Part shown: in pieces, positions 1 to 7,301 of the stretch
Numbering within the stretch: the first letter of the stretch is position 1
Layout: every line of letters begins with the position of its first letter
NCBI GenBank assembly: GCA_964613675.1
Contig: CAZTIH010000085.1
Span: forward strand, 1 to 11,073
Source of the DNA: DAIUCA01 sp964613675
GTDB lineage: Bacteria > Pseudomonadota > Gammaproteobacteria > Competibacterales > Competibacteraceae
Reading direction: 5' to 3'
DNA length: 11,073 nucleotides
Notes under the pieces: generated by a model
Told to the model about the DNA's origin: nothing
The model's input: the letters and a program-made list of their open reading frames with translations, nothing else
Databases searched by the model: none
Position numbers and translations under genes: made by a program

Positions 1-184
1 GTGCAACGGGCTGAGGTCTCGGCGATTCGGCACGCGGTGTCTGTGCAACGGGCTGAGGTCTCGGCGATTCGGCACGCGGTGTCTGTGCAACGGGCTGCGG
101 TCTCGGCGATTCGGCACGCGGTGTCTGTGCAACGGGCTGAGGTCTCGACGATTCGACACGCGGTGTCTGTGCAACGGGCTGCGG
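1..184. repeat. 42-bp tandem repeat array inside the FtsN-like gene
   Basis: Four full 42-bp units lie at 1-42, 43-84, 85-126 and 127-168, with a partial 16-bp unit at 169-184. Units 1 and 2 are identical. Unit 3 differs at one base (98), which is synonymous. Unit 4 differs at two bases (148 and 156), changing Pro to Ser and Ala to Val in the encoded protein. The unit length is a multiple of three, so copy number can change without a frameshift, adding or removing 14 residues of Pro/Gln-rich linker. The array continues past the left edge, so the total copy number is unknown. Confidence 0.95.
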
Positions 185-685
185 ACGCACAGGCTCCGTA
201 ATGCGTACCGCAACGGGGTCAGGTGGCGCCGAAAGCGTTTGCGGACGAGACGGCGGTAGTGGCGTGAAACTGTCTGCGTTGCGGGGCGGCAAGGGGCTGG
301 TTTCGAGACGCCGTTCACTCAGTGCGACGGGCCGCACATTCGGTGACCGATTGGCCGCCACCTCGCGCACCGATGGCACGTTGTTCGTGGGGCTTGGTAA
401 CTCGTTGTAGAACCCCAAAGGAGAAGTCGGGATAACAGCGATGGGCATTTCAGCAGGGGGCGGGGCGGCCGCAGCTGTCGTAGATACAGTTGCGGGCACT
501 GGCACCGGCACGACTTCAGATGTCGTTTCGGGGGCCGAAGGGCGGTTCAACCAGTACCCAGACGCACCCGTAATCCCTCCACCAAGAACCATCGCGCCCA
601 GCAACATCACGCTTTGCGGAAGCGTTTTACGGGCGGGTTTAGCAGCGGGGGCATAAACAATATTTTTGTAATCGCTACGAGTCAT
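1..685 (-). CDS. FtsN-like (probable SPOR-domain) cell-division membrane protein, C-terminus cut by window edge
   Basis: A minus-strand frame is open from an ATG at 685 to the left edge (228 codons seen). It is probably a bitopic inner-membrane protein that would bind septal peptidoglycan through a C-terminal SPOR domain, but that domain would lie outside the window and is not seen. Visible parts are a short basic N-terminus (starts MTRSDYKN), one membrane segment at about residues 23-45, a Pro/Ala/Thr/Val-rich linker, and the motif FYNELP at 92-97, which resembles the FYxxLP motif of FtsN-like proteins. From about residue 168 there are repeats of the type PQPVAQTPRAESPR. The start lies 2 bp after the argS stop, with GGAGA upstream (696-700 on the plus strand), so it is probably co-transcribed with argS. 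Argument for the name: in Pseudomonas an FtsN-type SPOR gene follows argS and precedes hslVU. Confidence is high that the gene is real and moderate for FtsN. Confidence 0.75.
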   Translation of the reverse strand, partial: MTRSDYKNIVYAPAAKPARKTLPQSVMLLGAMVLGGGITGASGYWLNRPSAPETTSEVVPVPVPATVSTTAAAAPPPAEMPIAVIPTSPLGFYNELPSPTNNVPSVREVAANRSPNVRPVALSERRLETSPLPPRNADSFTPLPPSRPQTLSAPPDPVAVRITEPVRPQPVAQTPRVESSRPQPVAQTPRAESPRPQPVAQTPRAESPRPQPVAQTPRAESPRPQPVA

Positions 686-687
686 AA

Positions 688-2490
688 TTACATCGTCTCC
701 GGGGCAGTTACACCAATAAGAGTGAGGCTATTGACCAGCACTTGACGCAGGGCCAAGCACAGTCCCAATCGCGCAAGTCGCAACTCGGGGTCGTCGCACA
801 AGACCACGATACGCGGTTTGAAGTCATAATAACGGTGTAATTCCGTCGCCAAATCAAGCAGATATTGGGCAAGAAGATGGGGTTGTCGTTGGAGGGCTGT
901 TGCTTCGAGCACTTCGCTGTAACGGGCGATTTGCACCATCAATCCTTCTTCTAACTCGTGCGTTAATAGATGCCAAGGGGCAGTTGAGAAATTGGGGGAC
1001 AATCCGAATTGCTTCTGCGCTTCGTCAAAAATGCGACAAATTCGGGCATGGGCGTACTGGATGTAATACACCGGATTGTCTTTGGACTGGCGCTTGGCCA
1101 CTTCTAAATCGAAGTCGAGACGTTGGTCTGCATTGCGCGAGACATAAAAAAATCGCGCCGCATCATTGCCCACTTCCTGGCGTAACTCGCGGAGGGTCAC
1201 AAACTCGCCGCTGCGCGTGGACATGGATACAGGCTGGTTGTCGCGCAACAGTCGTACGAACTGAATAAGTTGCACAATCAAACGGTTAGCATCGAGATTT
1301 AGGGCGGTAAGCGCGGCTTTGACTCGGGGGATGTAACCGTGATGATCCGCACCCCAGATGTCGATTACCGATGCAAACCCGCGCTCGAACTTCTCTTTGT
1401 GATACGCGATGTCTGAAGCGAAGTAGGTGGTTTGACCATTCTCCCGTACGACGACACGATCTTTTTCATCGCCAAATGCCGTGGAACGAAACCACTTTGC
1501 GCCTTCCGCTTCGTACAGATAACCGCTGTTTTCGAGAGCGGCTACCCCTGCTTGTAACGCCCCCGCTTCGCTCAAACTTTTTTCTGAATACCAACGGTCG
1601 AAATGCACCCCAAATTCGGCTAAATCGTCGCGGATGTCGTCGAGAATGCGTTGCAATCCCAGATTAAACACCGTTGCGTAAGTTTCATCGCCTAAGCGCG
1701 TTTTGAGTTCGGCAATCACGCCGTCGATATGCGCTTCTTTATCGCCATTTTCCCCATTCTCCGCATCCTCGCTCCCCTCATCAGGCGGAATGACCCGAAA
1801 TAAGTCCTCTAAATCGACGAGGACATGTTGTGGCAATAAATCGGCTAATTCTTCAGCAATTTCCTTGACATACTCACCGCGATAGCCGTTGCGCGGAAAG
1901 CTAAACTTTGCCCCTTGGGATTCGGCAAACCGTAAATAAAGACTCGCAGCCAGGATGTCCATCTGCCGACCGCCATCGTTCACATAATATTCCTGCTGCA
2001 CCACAAAGCCCGTCGCCCGCAGGATATTCGCCAACGACGCGCCAAAGGCCGCCCCGCGACCGTGTCCAACATGCAGCGGTCCAGTGGGGTTCGCCGAGAC
2101 ATACTCGATCTGCACCGTCTGTCCTTGCCCAACTGCGGTGGTTTCCCCAAATGCGGTTTTTTGCGTCAACGCGGCGTTCAGAACGGTGAAATAGGCGTGT
2201 GAGGATAGGTAAAAATTGATGAACCCTGGACCGGCAATCTCAACTTTGCGGAGTAACGGAATAGTCGGCAGAGCGCGGATGATCTGGTCGGCGAGATTGC
2301 GGGGTTTCAGACGAAGGGTTTTGGCCAGCGTCATGGCGGTATTGCTGGCAAAATCGCCGTGTTGCCGCTCACGGGTGCGTTCTAAATGGAGTGCGTCCAA
2401 GGCTTCAGCGGGAAGGTGCCCCTGCTCGTGGAGCGCATCGAGGGCAGTGCGAAGGGCGTGTAAAATGGGCGATTTCAAGGGTGTCAACAA
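688..2490 (-). CDS. argS: Arginyl-tRNA synthetase
   Basis: A cytoplasmic class I aminoacyl-tRNA synthetase that attaches arginine to tRNA-Arg using ATP; 600 residues. The N-terminal tRNA-recognition domain covers about residues 1-95. The catalytic domain holds the HIGH-type signature HVGH (140-143), preceded by VSANPTGPL, and the KMSKS-equivalent MSTRS (423-427). The C-terminal DALR anticodon-binding domain starts near NPVYYIQYAHAR (472-483). An acidic, probably disordered stretch (about 237-251) sits before KEAHIDG. The start is unusual: an in-frame TAG lies directly upstream at 2491-2493 and there is no ATG until residue 53, so translation must begin at one of three TTG codons (2490, 2487 or 2478, reading leftward). 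The third would give MKSPILHAL, close to the start of Pseudomonas ArgS. No Shine-Dalgarno sequence is visible before any of them. The FtsN-like gene follows after 2 bp. Confidence 0.97.
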   Translation of the reverse strand: MLTPLKSPILHALRTALDALHEQGHLPAEALDALHLERTRERQHGDFASNTAMTLAKTLRLKPRNLADQIIRALPTIPLLRKVEIAGPGFINFYLSSHAYFTVLNAALTQKTAFGETTAVGQGQTVQIEYVSANPTGPLHVGHGRGAAFGASLANILRATGFVVQQEYYVNDGGRQMDILAASLYLRFAESQGAKFSFPRNGYRGEYVKEIAEELADLLPQHVLVDLEDLFRVIPPDEGSEDAENGENGDKEAHIDGVIAELKTRLGDETYATVFNLGLQRILDDIRDDLAEFGVHFDRWYSEKSLSEAGALQAGVAALENSGYLYEAEGAKWFRSTAFGDEKDRVVVRENGQTTYFASDIAYHKEKFERGFASVIDIWGADHHGYIPRVKAALTALNLDANRLIVQLIQFVRLLRDNQPVSMSTRSGEFVTLRELRQEVGNDAARFFYVSRNADQRLDFDLEVAKRQSKDNPVYYIQYAHARICRIFDEAQKQFGLSPNFSTAPWHLLTHELEEGLMVQIARYSEVLEATALQRQPHLLAQYLLDLATELHRYYDFKPRIVVLCDDPELRLARLGLCLALRQVLVNSLTLIGVTAPETM

Positions 2491-2494
2491 CTAA

Positions 2495-2503
2495 ATTGTA
2501 TCA
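2495..2503 (-). promoter_or_regulatory. argS: Possible extended -10 promoter element before argS
   Basis: On the minus strand the sequence reads TGATACAAT, matching an extended -10 (TGn plus TATAAT) with one mismatch in the hexamer. No convincing -35 is seen 16-18 bp upstream, which is compatible with the extended type. Transcription starting 6-8 nt downstream would begin at or next to the TTG start codons, giving a leaderless or nearly leaderless argS mRNA. This is a motif match only. Confidence 0.3.
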
Positions 2504-2565
2504 AAGGAGAGACGGATTGTAGCGCTGCTAATACAACATAACGAGTTTGGGGCAGCGGTTTGGAT

Positions 2566-2580
2566 TAAAAATTAGCTAAT
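2566..2580 (-). terminator. Weak terminator-like palindrome after ygfZ
   Basis: A perfect 10-bp palindrome ATTAGCTAAT (2571-2580) is followed on the minus strand by a short T run, 10 bp beyond the ygfZ stop. The stem is AT-rich and short, so it would be a poor intrinsic terminator. It may be only an AT-rich spacer. The rest of the 100-bp gap up to argS shows just a 6-bp inverted repeat (CGCTGC 2523-2528 and GCAGCG 2552-2557). Confidence 0.2.
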
Positions 2581-2590
2581 ATTATGGGAG

Positions 2591-3544
2591 TTAATCGACA
2601 TCGTAGGGAAACGGCAGTCGCGTAATGGCCGCAGAACTTGAAGCTAACCCTAAAGGCGTCGCAACGAGGTTTTTAGCCGCCGAAAACAGCACGAGATAGT
2701 CACTGCTTTCTCCGAGAGAGACGACCTCGACGAGCGTTCCTGTTTCTTCATTAGCTGCCGCTGCGGGCGAACTCAATTTATCCCCGATGCGAGGGGCTTC
2801 TTCAGAAGTGACGGTCCCTAAATAAAGTCGCCGCTTGATGCGTCCTAAATGCTGGGTACGGGCCACAATTTCCTGTCCGGTGTAACAGCCTTTTTTGAAG
2901 TTAACCGCTTGAATTAAATCGAGATTTATGGATTGTGGGATAAACATTTCACTGGTATCGGGGTAGATTGTGGGAACCCCCGCAATCATCTCGTTCGCTT
3001 GCCATATTGCCGCTTTGCTCAAAGCGAATTCCTCCATTAGAGCCGTGATTTTGTCTATCGGCCCTGTAATTTCGATCCGTGGGTAATCCCCCCACATCCG
3101 CGTTACACAGCCCACTTCGGTTTGCATCGTGCTAAGAGGCGCAGTCAAGTCACACTGAAATCGCTGTTGTACAAGGGCGATCCCTTCCGTCCCCCCCACC
3201 CCCAGCGTCATCAATTCATCGCTTTTGTTCGTCAGCACCACTTTAGCGCGCAACAGATAACGTTTGAGATGATCCTGGAGCCTGGCCACCATCGACTTTG
3301 GTAATAACCACCAAAACCCCGTCTCCTGTCGCAACAACCGCCCGAGGGCAATTACCCGTCCTTTGGGGGTACAGACTGCTGCTAATTGACTCATTTGGAG
3401 GTCTATCTGGTTGATGTCGTTGGTGATTTGTCCCTGCAAAAAAGTATTCGCGTCACTCCCTTCTATAGAAAGTACGCCGTAATCTAGCTGGCAGAATAAG
3501 GCCATTGGCTGTACTAACCCAATGATTTCATTAAAACTTTTCAT
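2591..3544 (-). CDS. ygfZ: YgfZ/GcvT-type folate-binding Fe-S maturation protein
   Basis: A 317-residue cytoplasmic protein of the folate-binding YgfZ family, related to the GcvT aminomethyltransferase fold and to mitochondrial IBA57. Known members use tetrahydrofolate and support the activity or repair of certain Fe-S enzymes. The diagnostic motif KGCYTGQE is at residues 218-225, with the family's essential cysteine at 220. N-terminal GcvT-like segments include FLQGQITNDIN (35-45). ATG at 3544 is the first possible start because an in-frame TAG directly precedes it at 3545-3547; Met14 is an alternative that would fit shorter family members. The Shine-Dalgarno region is weak (TAGGG). It is transcribed divergently from the SDHAF4-like gene, 29 bp away, suggesting a link with Fe-S-dependent complex II. 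Confidence 0.93.
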   Translation of the reverse strand: MKSFNEIIGLVQPMALFCQLDYGVLSIEGSDANTFLQGQITNDINQIDLQMSQLAAVCTPKGRVIALGRLLRQETGFWWLLPKSMVARLQDHLKRYLLRAKVVLTNKSDELMTLGVGGTEGIALVQQRFQCDLTAPLSTMQTEVGCVTRMWGDYPRIEITGPIDKITALMEEFALSKAAIWQANEMIAGVPTIYPDTSEMFIPQSINLDLIQAVNFKKGCYTGQEIVARTQHLGRIKRRLYLGTVTSEEAPRIGDKLSSPAAAANEETGTLVEVVSLGESSDYLVLFSAAKNLVATPLGLASSSAAITRLPFPYDVD

Positions 3545-3573
3545 CTAGTCAACCCTAGCTTTCAGGTGCCATT
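3545..3573. promoter_or_regulatory. 29-bp divergent gap between ygfZ and the SDHAF4-like gene
   Basis: The start codons of the two divergent genes are only 29 bp apart. The gap carries AGGTG (3564-3568) as ribosome-binding site for the plus-strand gene and a weak site for ygfZ. There is no room for two separate full promoters here, so at least one promoter must lie inside the opposite gene's 5' end, or further away. I see no clear -35/-10 pair. Confidence 0.4.
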
Positions 3574-3756
3574 GTGGAAAAAGAAACGCCTCCCTCAGAC
3601 CCCATTAACCCAACAGAATCTCTGCCCGCGTCACCCCCGTCGGCCGAGTCTCCCGAAAAATCTTCGGACAAACCCAAAGAAATTGGTGGCCCCCGAGGTT
3701 TAGAACCCACGCGCTACGGCGATTGGGAACGTAACGGGCGGTGTATTGATTTTTAG
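3574..3756 (+). CDS. DUF1674 / SDHAF4-type succinate dehydrogenase assembly factor
   Basis: A 60-residue protein of the DUF1674 family, homologous to mitochondrial SDHAF4, which binds flavinylated SdhA, limits reactive oxygen release and promotes its pairing with SdhB. The N-terminal 35 residues are Pro/Ser/Glu-rich and probably disordered. The C-terminus carries the family signature GGPRGLEPTRYGDWERNG, followed by RCIDF, at residues 38-60 and ending exactly at the stop. The GTG start at 3574 has AGGTG six bases upstream. The gene lies upstream of sdhC on the same strand, which independently supports the role. A hairpin starts 11 bp after the stop. Function is inferred from the family and context; identification of the motif is secure. 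Confidence 0.93.
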   Translation: MEKETPPSDPINPTESLPASPPSAESPEKSSDKPKEIGGPRGLEPTRYGDWERNGRCIDF

Positions 3757-3767
3757 AGGGAAAGTTC

Positions 3768-3801
3768 TAACCGCATTCTAAATCACCGTCAGAATCGGTT
3801 A
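3768..3801 (+). other. Hairpin between SDHAF4-like gene and sdhC
   Basis: The arms TAACCGCATTCT (3768-3779) and AGAATCGGTTA (3791-3801) pair over 11 bp with one bulged C (3774), around an 11-nt loop. It begins 11 bp after the stop of the SDHAF4-like gene. Only a short T stretch follows, so it is not a textbook terminator; it could attenuate read-through, stabilise the mRNA or act as an operator. The remaining bases up to sdhC (3802-3879) hold the ribosome-binding site AGAGG (3866-3870) and no clear promoter. Confidence 0.6.
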
Positions 3802-3879
3802 ACATTTGATGCGGCGTTGGTGCACAACCGTTGAGTTCGCACCATTAGCACCCTAAACACCCAAAAGAGGCATTTAAAA

Positions 3880-4263
3880 ATGGCTAAGAGCAACCGACCG
3901 CTCTCGCCGCATTTGCAGGTGTATCGCCTGCCGCTGCTGGCCTATCTCTCTATCGCTCATCGGGCAACGGGCATTGCTTTGTCCGTAGGCACGCTTCTCG
4001 TGGTTTATTGGTTTGTTGCGTTGGGCAGTGGTAAAGAAACATTTGAAGCCGCTCAAGGCTTTTTTGGTCATTTTATCGTGCAATTCGCCTTATTTGGCTG
4101 GACTTTGGCGCTGTTCTACCACATGGGAAACGGGATCCGACATCTGTTTTGGGATGCGGGCTATGGCTTCAAATTAGCGGATGCCGACCGTTCAGGCCAC
4201 ATCGTGTTGGGGGCCGCCGGTATCCTCACATTATTGGTGTGGTTGATTGCCATTTTCAAATAA
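3880..4263 (+). CDS. sdhC: Succinate dehydrogenase cytochrome b556 subunit (SdhC)
   Basis: Membrane anchor subunit of complex II, holding haem b and the ubiquinone site together with SdhD; 127 residues. The N-terminus has NRPLSPHLQVYRLP, followed by the SIAHR motif: Ser24 and Arg28 align with the quinone-site Ser27 and Arg31 of Escherichia coli SdhC. His81 in YHMGNGIRH aligns with the haem ligand His84. Three membrane helices are visible at roughly 30-48, 66-88 and 106-126. The ATG is preceded by AGAGG at nine bases. sdhD starts 13 bp after the stop, so this begins the sdhCDAB operon. The RPLSPHLQVY start resembles the alphaproteobacterial/mitochondrial-like type more than the enteric one. 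Confidence 0.96.
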   Translation: MAKSNRPLSPHLQVYRLPLLAYLSIAHRATGIALSVGTLLVVYWFVALGSGKETFEAAQGFFGHFIVQFALFGWTLALFYHMGNGIRHLFWDAGYGFKLADADRSGHIVLGAAGILTLLVWLIAIFK

Positions 4264-4276
4264 ACGAGGATAAATC

Positions 4277-4663
4277 ATGCACTTACGTACTCCCTTATCG
4301 CAGGCTAAAGGTCTAGGTTCGGCGAAAGAAGGCGTCAACCACTGGTGGATGCAACGCGTAACCGCAGTCGCTAATGTTCCTTTGACATTGTGGTTTGTTA
4401 TTTCAATGCTCGGGTTACAGGGCGCTGACTACACCACTGCGATTACGTGGATTCAATCGCCAATTAACACCGCTTTGGCGGCACTCATGGTGGCAAATTT
4501 GTTCTACCACATGAGTCTTGGCCTGCAAGTCGTGATTGAAGACTACGTGCATATTAAGCCAATCAAACTGGCTGCCTTACTGGCCGTGCGATTTGGCACG
4601 ATCTCACTAGCGGTTCTTGCCATCGCGTCGATTGGCCGAGCGGCTGCTGTTGTATTGAACTAG
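4277..4663 (+). CDS. sdhD: Succinate dehydrogenase hydrophobic anchor subunit (SdhD)
   Basis: Second membrane anchor of complex II; 128 residues with three hydrophobic helices (about 31-48, 63-87 and 97-120). His78 (FYHMSLG) is the expected second axial haem ligand, and Asp89-Tyr90 (EDYV) the expected quinone-site pair; the spacing from His to Asp-Tyr equals that of E. coli SdhD His71 and Asp82-Tyr83. The N-terminal HWWMQRVTA segment is typical. The start ATG has GAGGA upstream. The stop TAG overlaps AGGAG, which serves sdhA, indicating coupled translation. Confidence 0.95.
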   Translation: MHLRTPLSQAKGLGSAKEGVNHWWMQRVTAVANVPLTLWFVISMLGLQGADYTTAITWIQSPINTALAALMVANLFYHMSLGLQVVIEDYVHIKPIKLAALLAVRFGTISLAVLAIASIGRAAAVVLN

Positions 4664-4678
4664 GAGTCAACGAACTCA

Positions 4679-6481
4679 ATGAATGCGTCTGTAAATCCGA
4701 GTTATCAAGTTATTCATCATTCTTACGACGTCGTGGTGGTTGGCGCAGGTGGGGCAGGGCTACGCGCAACGGTCGGGTTATCCGAGAAGGGCCTTAAAAC
4801 GGCTTCCATCACCAAAGTATTCCCCACGCGCAGCCATACCGTCGCCGCTCAGGGGGGGGTATCGGCCGCATTGGGCAATATGGGGCCTGATCGTTGGGAA
4901 TGGCACATGTACGACACCGTTAAAGGTTCCGACTGGCTCGGCGACCAGGACGCGATTGAGTTCATGTGCAAAGAGGCCCCCAGCGCGGTCATCGAGCTGG
5001 AGCACTACGGCGTACCCTTTTCGCGGACGGACGACGGTCGCATTTACCAACGCCCCTTTGGCGGCATGACCACGGAGTTTGGCAAGGGAACCGCACAACG
5101 TACCTGTGCCGCCGCCGACCGCACCGGTCATGCCATGTTGCACGCCCTTTACCAACAATCCCTCAAACATCAAGCGGAGTTCTACATCGAGTACTTCGCA
5201 ACGGATTTGTTGATGGATGAAGACGGTACCTGTCGCGGGGTTTTGGCGTGGGATTTGTCTGAAGGCACGCTGCACGTCTTTCACGCCCACATGACCATTT
5301 TAGCGACGGGGGGTTATGGACGTGCTTACTTCTCTTGCACCTCGGCCCACACCTGCACCGGAGACGGTAATGGGATGGTTTTACGGGCTGGGCTACCGTT
5401 GCAGGACATGGAGTTCACGCAATTCCATCCCACGGGCGTGTACGGCGCGGGGTGCTTGATCACGGAAGGGGTTCGTGGTGAAGGGGGCTATCTCACCAAC
5501 GCGAAAGGCGAGCGTTTCATGGAACGTTATGCGCCAAATGCGAAGGATTTAGCATCTCGCGACGTGGTAAGTCGTTCGATGACCATTGAAATCAACGAAG
5601 GGCGTGGCGTTGGCGACAAAGCCGATCACATTCACCTGAATTTGATGCACCTAGGGCCAGAAGTGATTCACAAACGACTGCCTGGCATTGCTGAAACGGC
5701 TAAAATTTTCGCTGGCGTCGATGTCACGAAAACCCCCATTCCGGTTCTGCCAACGGTGCATTACAACATGGGTGGCATCCCAACCAATTATCACGGTGAA
5801 GTCCTCACCAAACGGGGCGATGAAAACGATTGTGTCGTTCCCGGATTGATGGCGATTGGCGAAGCGGCTTGCGTGTCGGTGCATGGTGCGAACCGTTTAG
5901 GATCGAATTCGTTACTCGATCTAGTGGTCTTTGGACGGGCGGCGGCGCGGCGCTGTGCGGAAGTCGTAAAACCCGAACAGGCGGTGAAGAAGGCTTCAGC
6001 GGCGTCGATCGACAAAGCGCTTTCGCGTTTTGATCAGCTCCGTCACGCCAAAGGGACGCTCCCCACGGCTAAAATCCGCGACAACATGCAGCAAGCGATG
6101 CAGAAACACGCAGCGGTATTCCGTACGGGCGACAGTTTGGCGGAAGGCGTCAAGAAGATGGATGACATCTACCAATCCTTTGGCGATATACAGGTTACGG
6201 ATCGCAGTCTCGTGTGGAATTCTGATCTCGTTGAAACCTTCGAGCTCGAAAATCTATTGGGGTCGGCACAGGTATCAATGCGTTGTGCAGAAGTGCGGAA
6301 AGAGAGCCGAGGCGCCCATGCCCGCGAAGATTTCCCCGAACGCGACGACGAAAATTGGATGAAACATTCACTCGCTTGGGTGGATGAAGAAGGCCGCGTA
6401 AAACTCGATTACCGCCCTGTTCACGAATACACCTTGACCAACGAAGTCGAATACATCGCGCCTAAGAAGCGCACCTATTAG
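4679..6481 (+). CDS. sdhA: Succinate dehydrogenase flavoprotein subunit (SdhA)
   Basis: Catalytic subunit that oxidises succinate to fumarate on the cytoplasmic face, passing electrons from covalent FAD to SdhB; 600 residues, normal length. The Rossmann motif VVVGAGGAGLRA is at 19-30. His53 in RSHTVAAQGG is the covalent FAD attachment site. Substrate residues corresponding to E. coli His242, Arg286, His354 and Arg399 are His250 (QFHPTG), Arg294 (SRD), His361 (VHYNMGG) and Arg406 (ANRLG). The start ATG is 12 bases after AGGAG, which overlaps the sdhD stop. sdhB begins 9 bp downstream. A run of eight G residues (4852-4859) encodes the Gly-Gly after the flavinylation site. Flavinylation would need SdhE, encoded downstream. 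Confidence 0.98.
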   Translation: MNASVNPSYQVIHHSYDVVVVGAGGAGLRATVGLSEKGLKTASITKVFPTRSHTVAAQGGVSAALGNMGPDRWEWHMYDTVKGSDWLGDQDAIEFMCKEAPSAVIELEHYGVPFSRTDDGRIYQRPFGGMTTEFGKGTAQRTCAAADRTGHAMLHALYQQSLKHQAEFYIEYFATDLLMDEDGTCRGVLAWDLSEGTLHVFHAHMTILATGGYGRAYFSCTSAHTCTGDGNGMVLRAGLPLQDMEFTQFHPTGVYGAGCLITEGVRGEGGYLTNAKGERFMERYAPNAKDLASRDVVSRSMTIEINEGRGVGDKADHIHLNLMHLGPEVIHKRLPGIAETAKIFAGVDVTKTPIPVLPTVHYNMGGIPTNYHGEVLTKRGDENDCVVPGLMAIGEAACVSVHGANRLGSNSLLDLVVFGRAAARRCAEVVKPEQAVKKASAASIDKALSRFDQLRHAKGTLPTAKIRDNMQQAMQKHAAVFRTGDSLAEGVKKMDDIYQSFGDIQVTDRSLVWNSDLVETFELENLLGSAQVSMRCAEVRKESRGAHAREDFPERDDENWMKHSLAWVDEEGRVKLDYRPVHEYTLTNEVEYIAPKKRTY

Positions 6482-6490
6482 GAGATTGTT

Positions 6491-7279
6491 ATGGCTGAGT
6501 TTCGTTTACCGGCAAACTCGGTGGTCGGCAAGGGAAAAACCTTCACCAGCCCCGAGAAAGGCGAGCGCATCAAAAAATTTCATATTTATCGTTGGGACCC
6601 AGATAACGGGCAAAACCCGCGTCTGGATACTTACGAAGTCAATATGGACAAATGTGGCCCGATGGTCCTCGATGCCCTCATCAAAATTAAGAATGAAATC
6701 GACCCGACGTTGACCTTTCGGCGCTCGTGTCGAGAGGGAATTTGCGGTTCGTGTGCGATGAATATCGACGGCCGCAACACCCTTGCGTGCATCAAAGCCG
6801 TCGAGGATGTAAAGGGTGATCTGAACATTTATCCCTTACCTCACATGCCCGTGGTCAAGGATTTGGTGCCCGATCTGACGCATTTTTATGCGCAGTACGC
6901 TTCGATTAAACCGTGGTTGCAAACTCAAACCCCGCCACCGCCGGATCGGGAACGGTTGCAATCTCCAGAAGACCGCGAACAAATCGACGGCATGTACGAG
7001 TGCATTTTATGTGCGTGCTGTTCGACGAGCTGCCCGAGCTACTGGTGGAACGGCGATAAGTATTTAGGCCCTGCGATTTTGTTGCAGGCGTACCGCTGGA
7101 TTGCTGACAGTCGCGATGAGTTTACGGGCGAACGTCTGGACAATTTAGAGGATCCGTTCCGTTTATATCGCTGCCATACCATCATGAACTGCGCCAAAGT
7201 GTGTCCCAAAGGGCTTAACCCTGCAAAAGCCATTGCCGAAATCAAGAAACTGTTGATTGAACGCCGTCACGCAGCTTAA
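6491..7279 (+). CDS. sdhB: Succinate dehydrogenase iron-sulfur subunit (SdhB)
   Basis: Electron-transfer subunit linking SdhA to the quinone site; 262 residues, about 24 longer than E. coli SdhB, mainly at the N-terminus. The plant-type 2Fe-2S ligands are Cys80, Cys85, Cys88 and Cys100. The 4Fe-4S ligands are expected to be Cys171, Cys174, Cys177 and Cys238. The 3Fe-4S ligands are Cys181, Cys228 and Cys234. Trp186 in SYWWN and His229 match quinone-site residues Trp164 and His207 of E. coli. The ribosome-binding site GGAG overlaps the sdhA stop. A strong hairpin follows the gene before sdhE. Confidence 0.98.
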   Translation: MAEFRLPANSVVGKGKTFTSPEKGERIKKFHIYRWDPDNGQNPRLDTYEVNMDKCGPMVLDALIKIKNEIDPTLTFRRSCREGICGSCAMNIDGRNTLACIKAVEDVKGDLNIYPLPHMPVVKDLVPDLTHFYAQYASIKPWLQTQTPPPPDRERLQSPEDREQIDGMYECILCACCSTSCPSYWWNGDKYLGPAILLQAYRWIADSRDEFTGERLDNLEDPFRLYRCHTIMNCAKVCPKGLNPAKAIAEIKKLLIERRHAA

Positions 7280-7301
7280 CCCACTGTTTTATAAAGTAAG
7301 T

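Noticed and set aside
1..184. CRISPR-like repeat array
   Set aside because: The units are directly adjacent with no unique spacers, and they lie inside a coding frame.
1..201. Plus-strand open frame across the repeat array
   Set aside because: The 42-bp unit is a multiple of three and lacks stops, so several frames stay open. The minus-strand reading has a start with a ribosome site, a membrane segment and synteny with argS, so the plus-strand frame is a shadow.
3818..3844. TGGTGC/GCACCA inverted repeat upstream of sdhC as an operator
   Set aside because: Only 6 bp with a 15-nt spacer and no match to a known operator; it is expected often by chance.
4778..5290. 170-codon antisense open frame within sdhA
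   Set aside because: It lies wholly inside a conserved gene, has no recognisable motif or ribosome site, and is explained by the codon usage of the sense strand.
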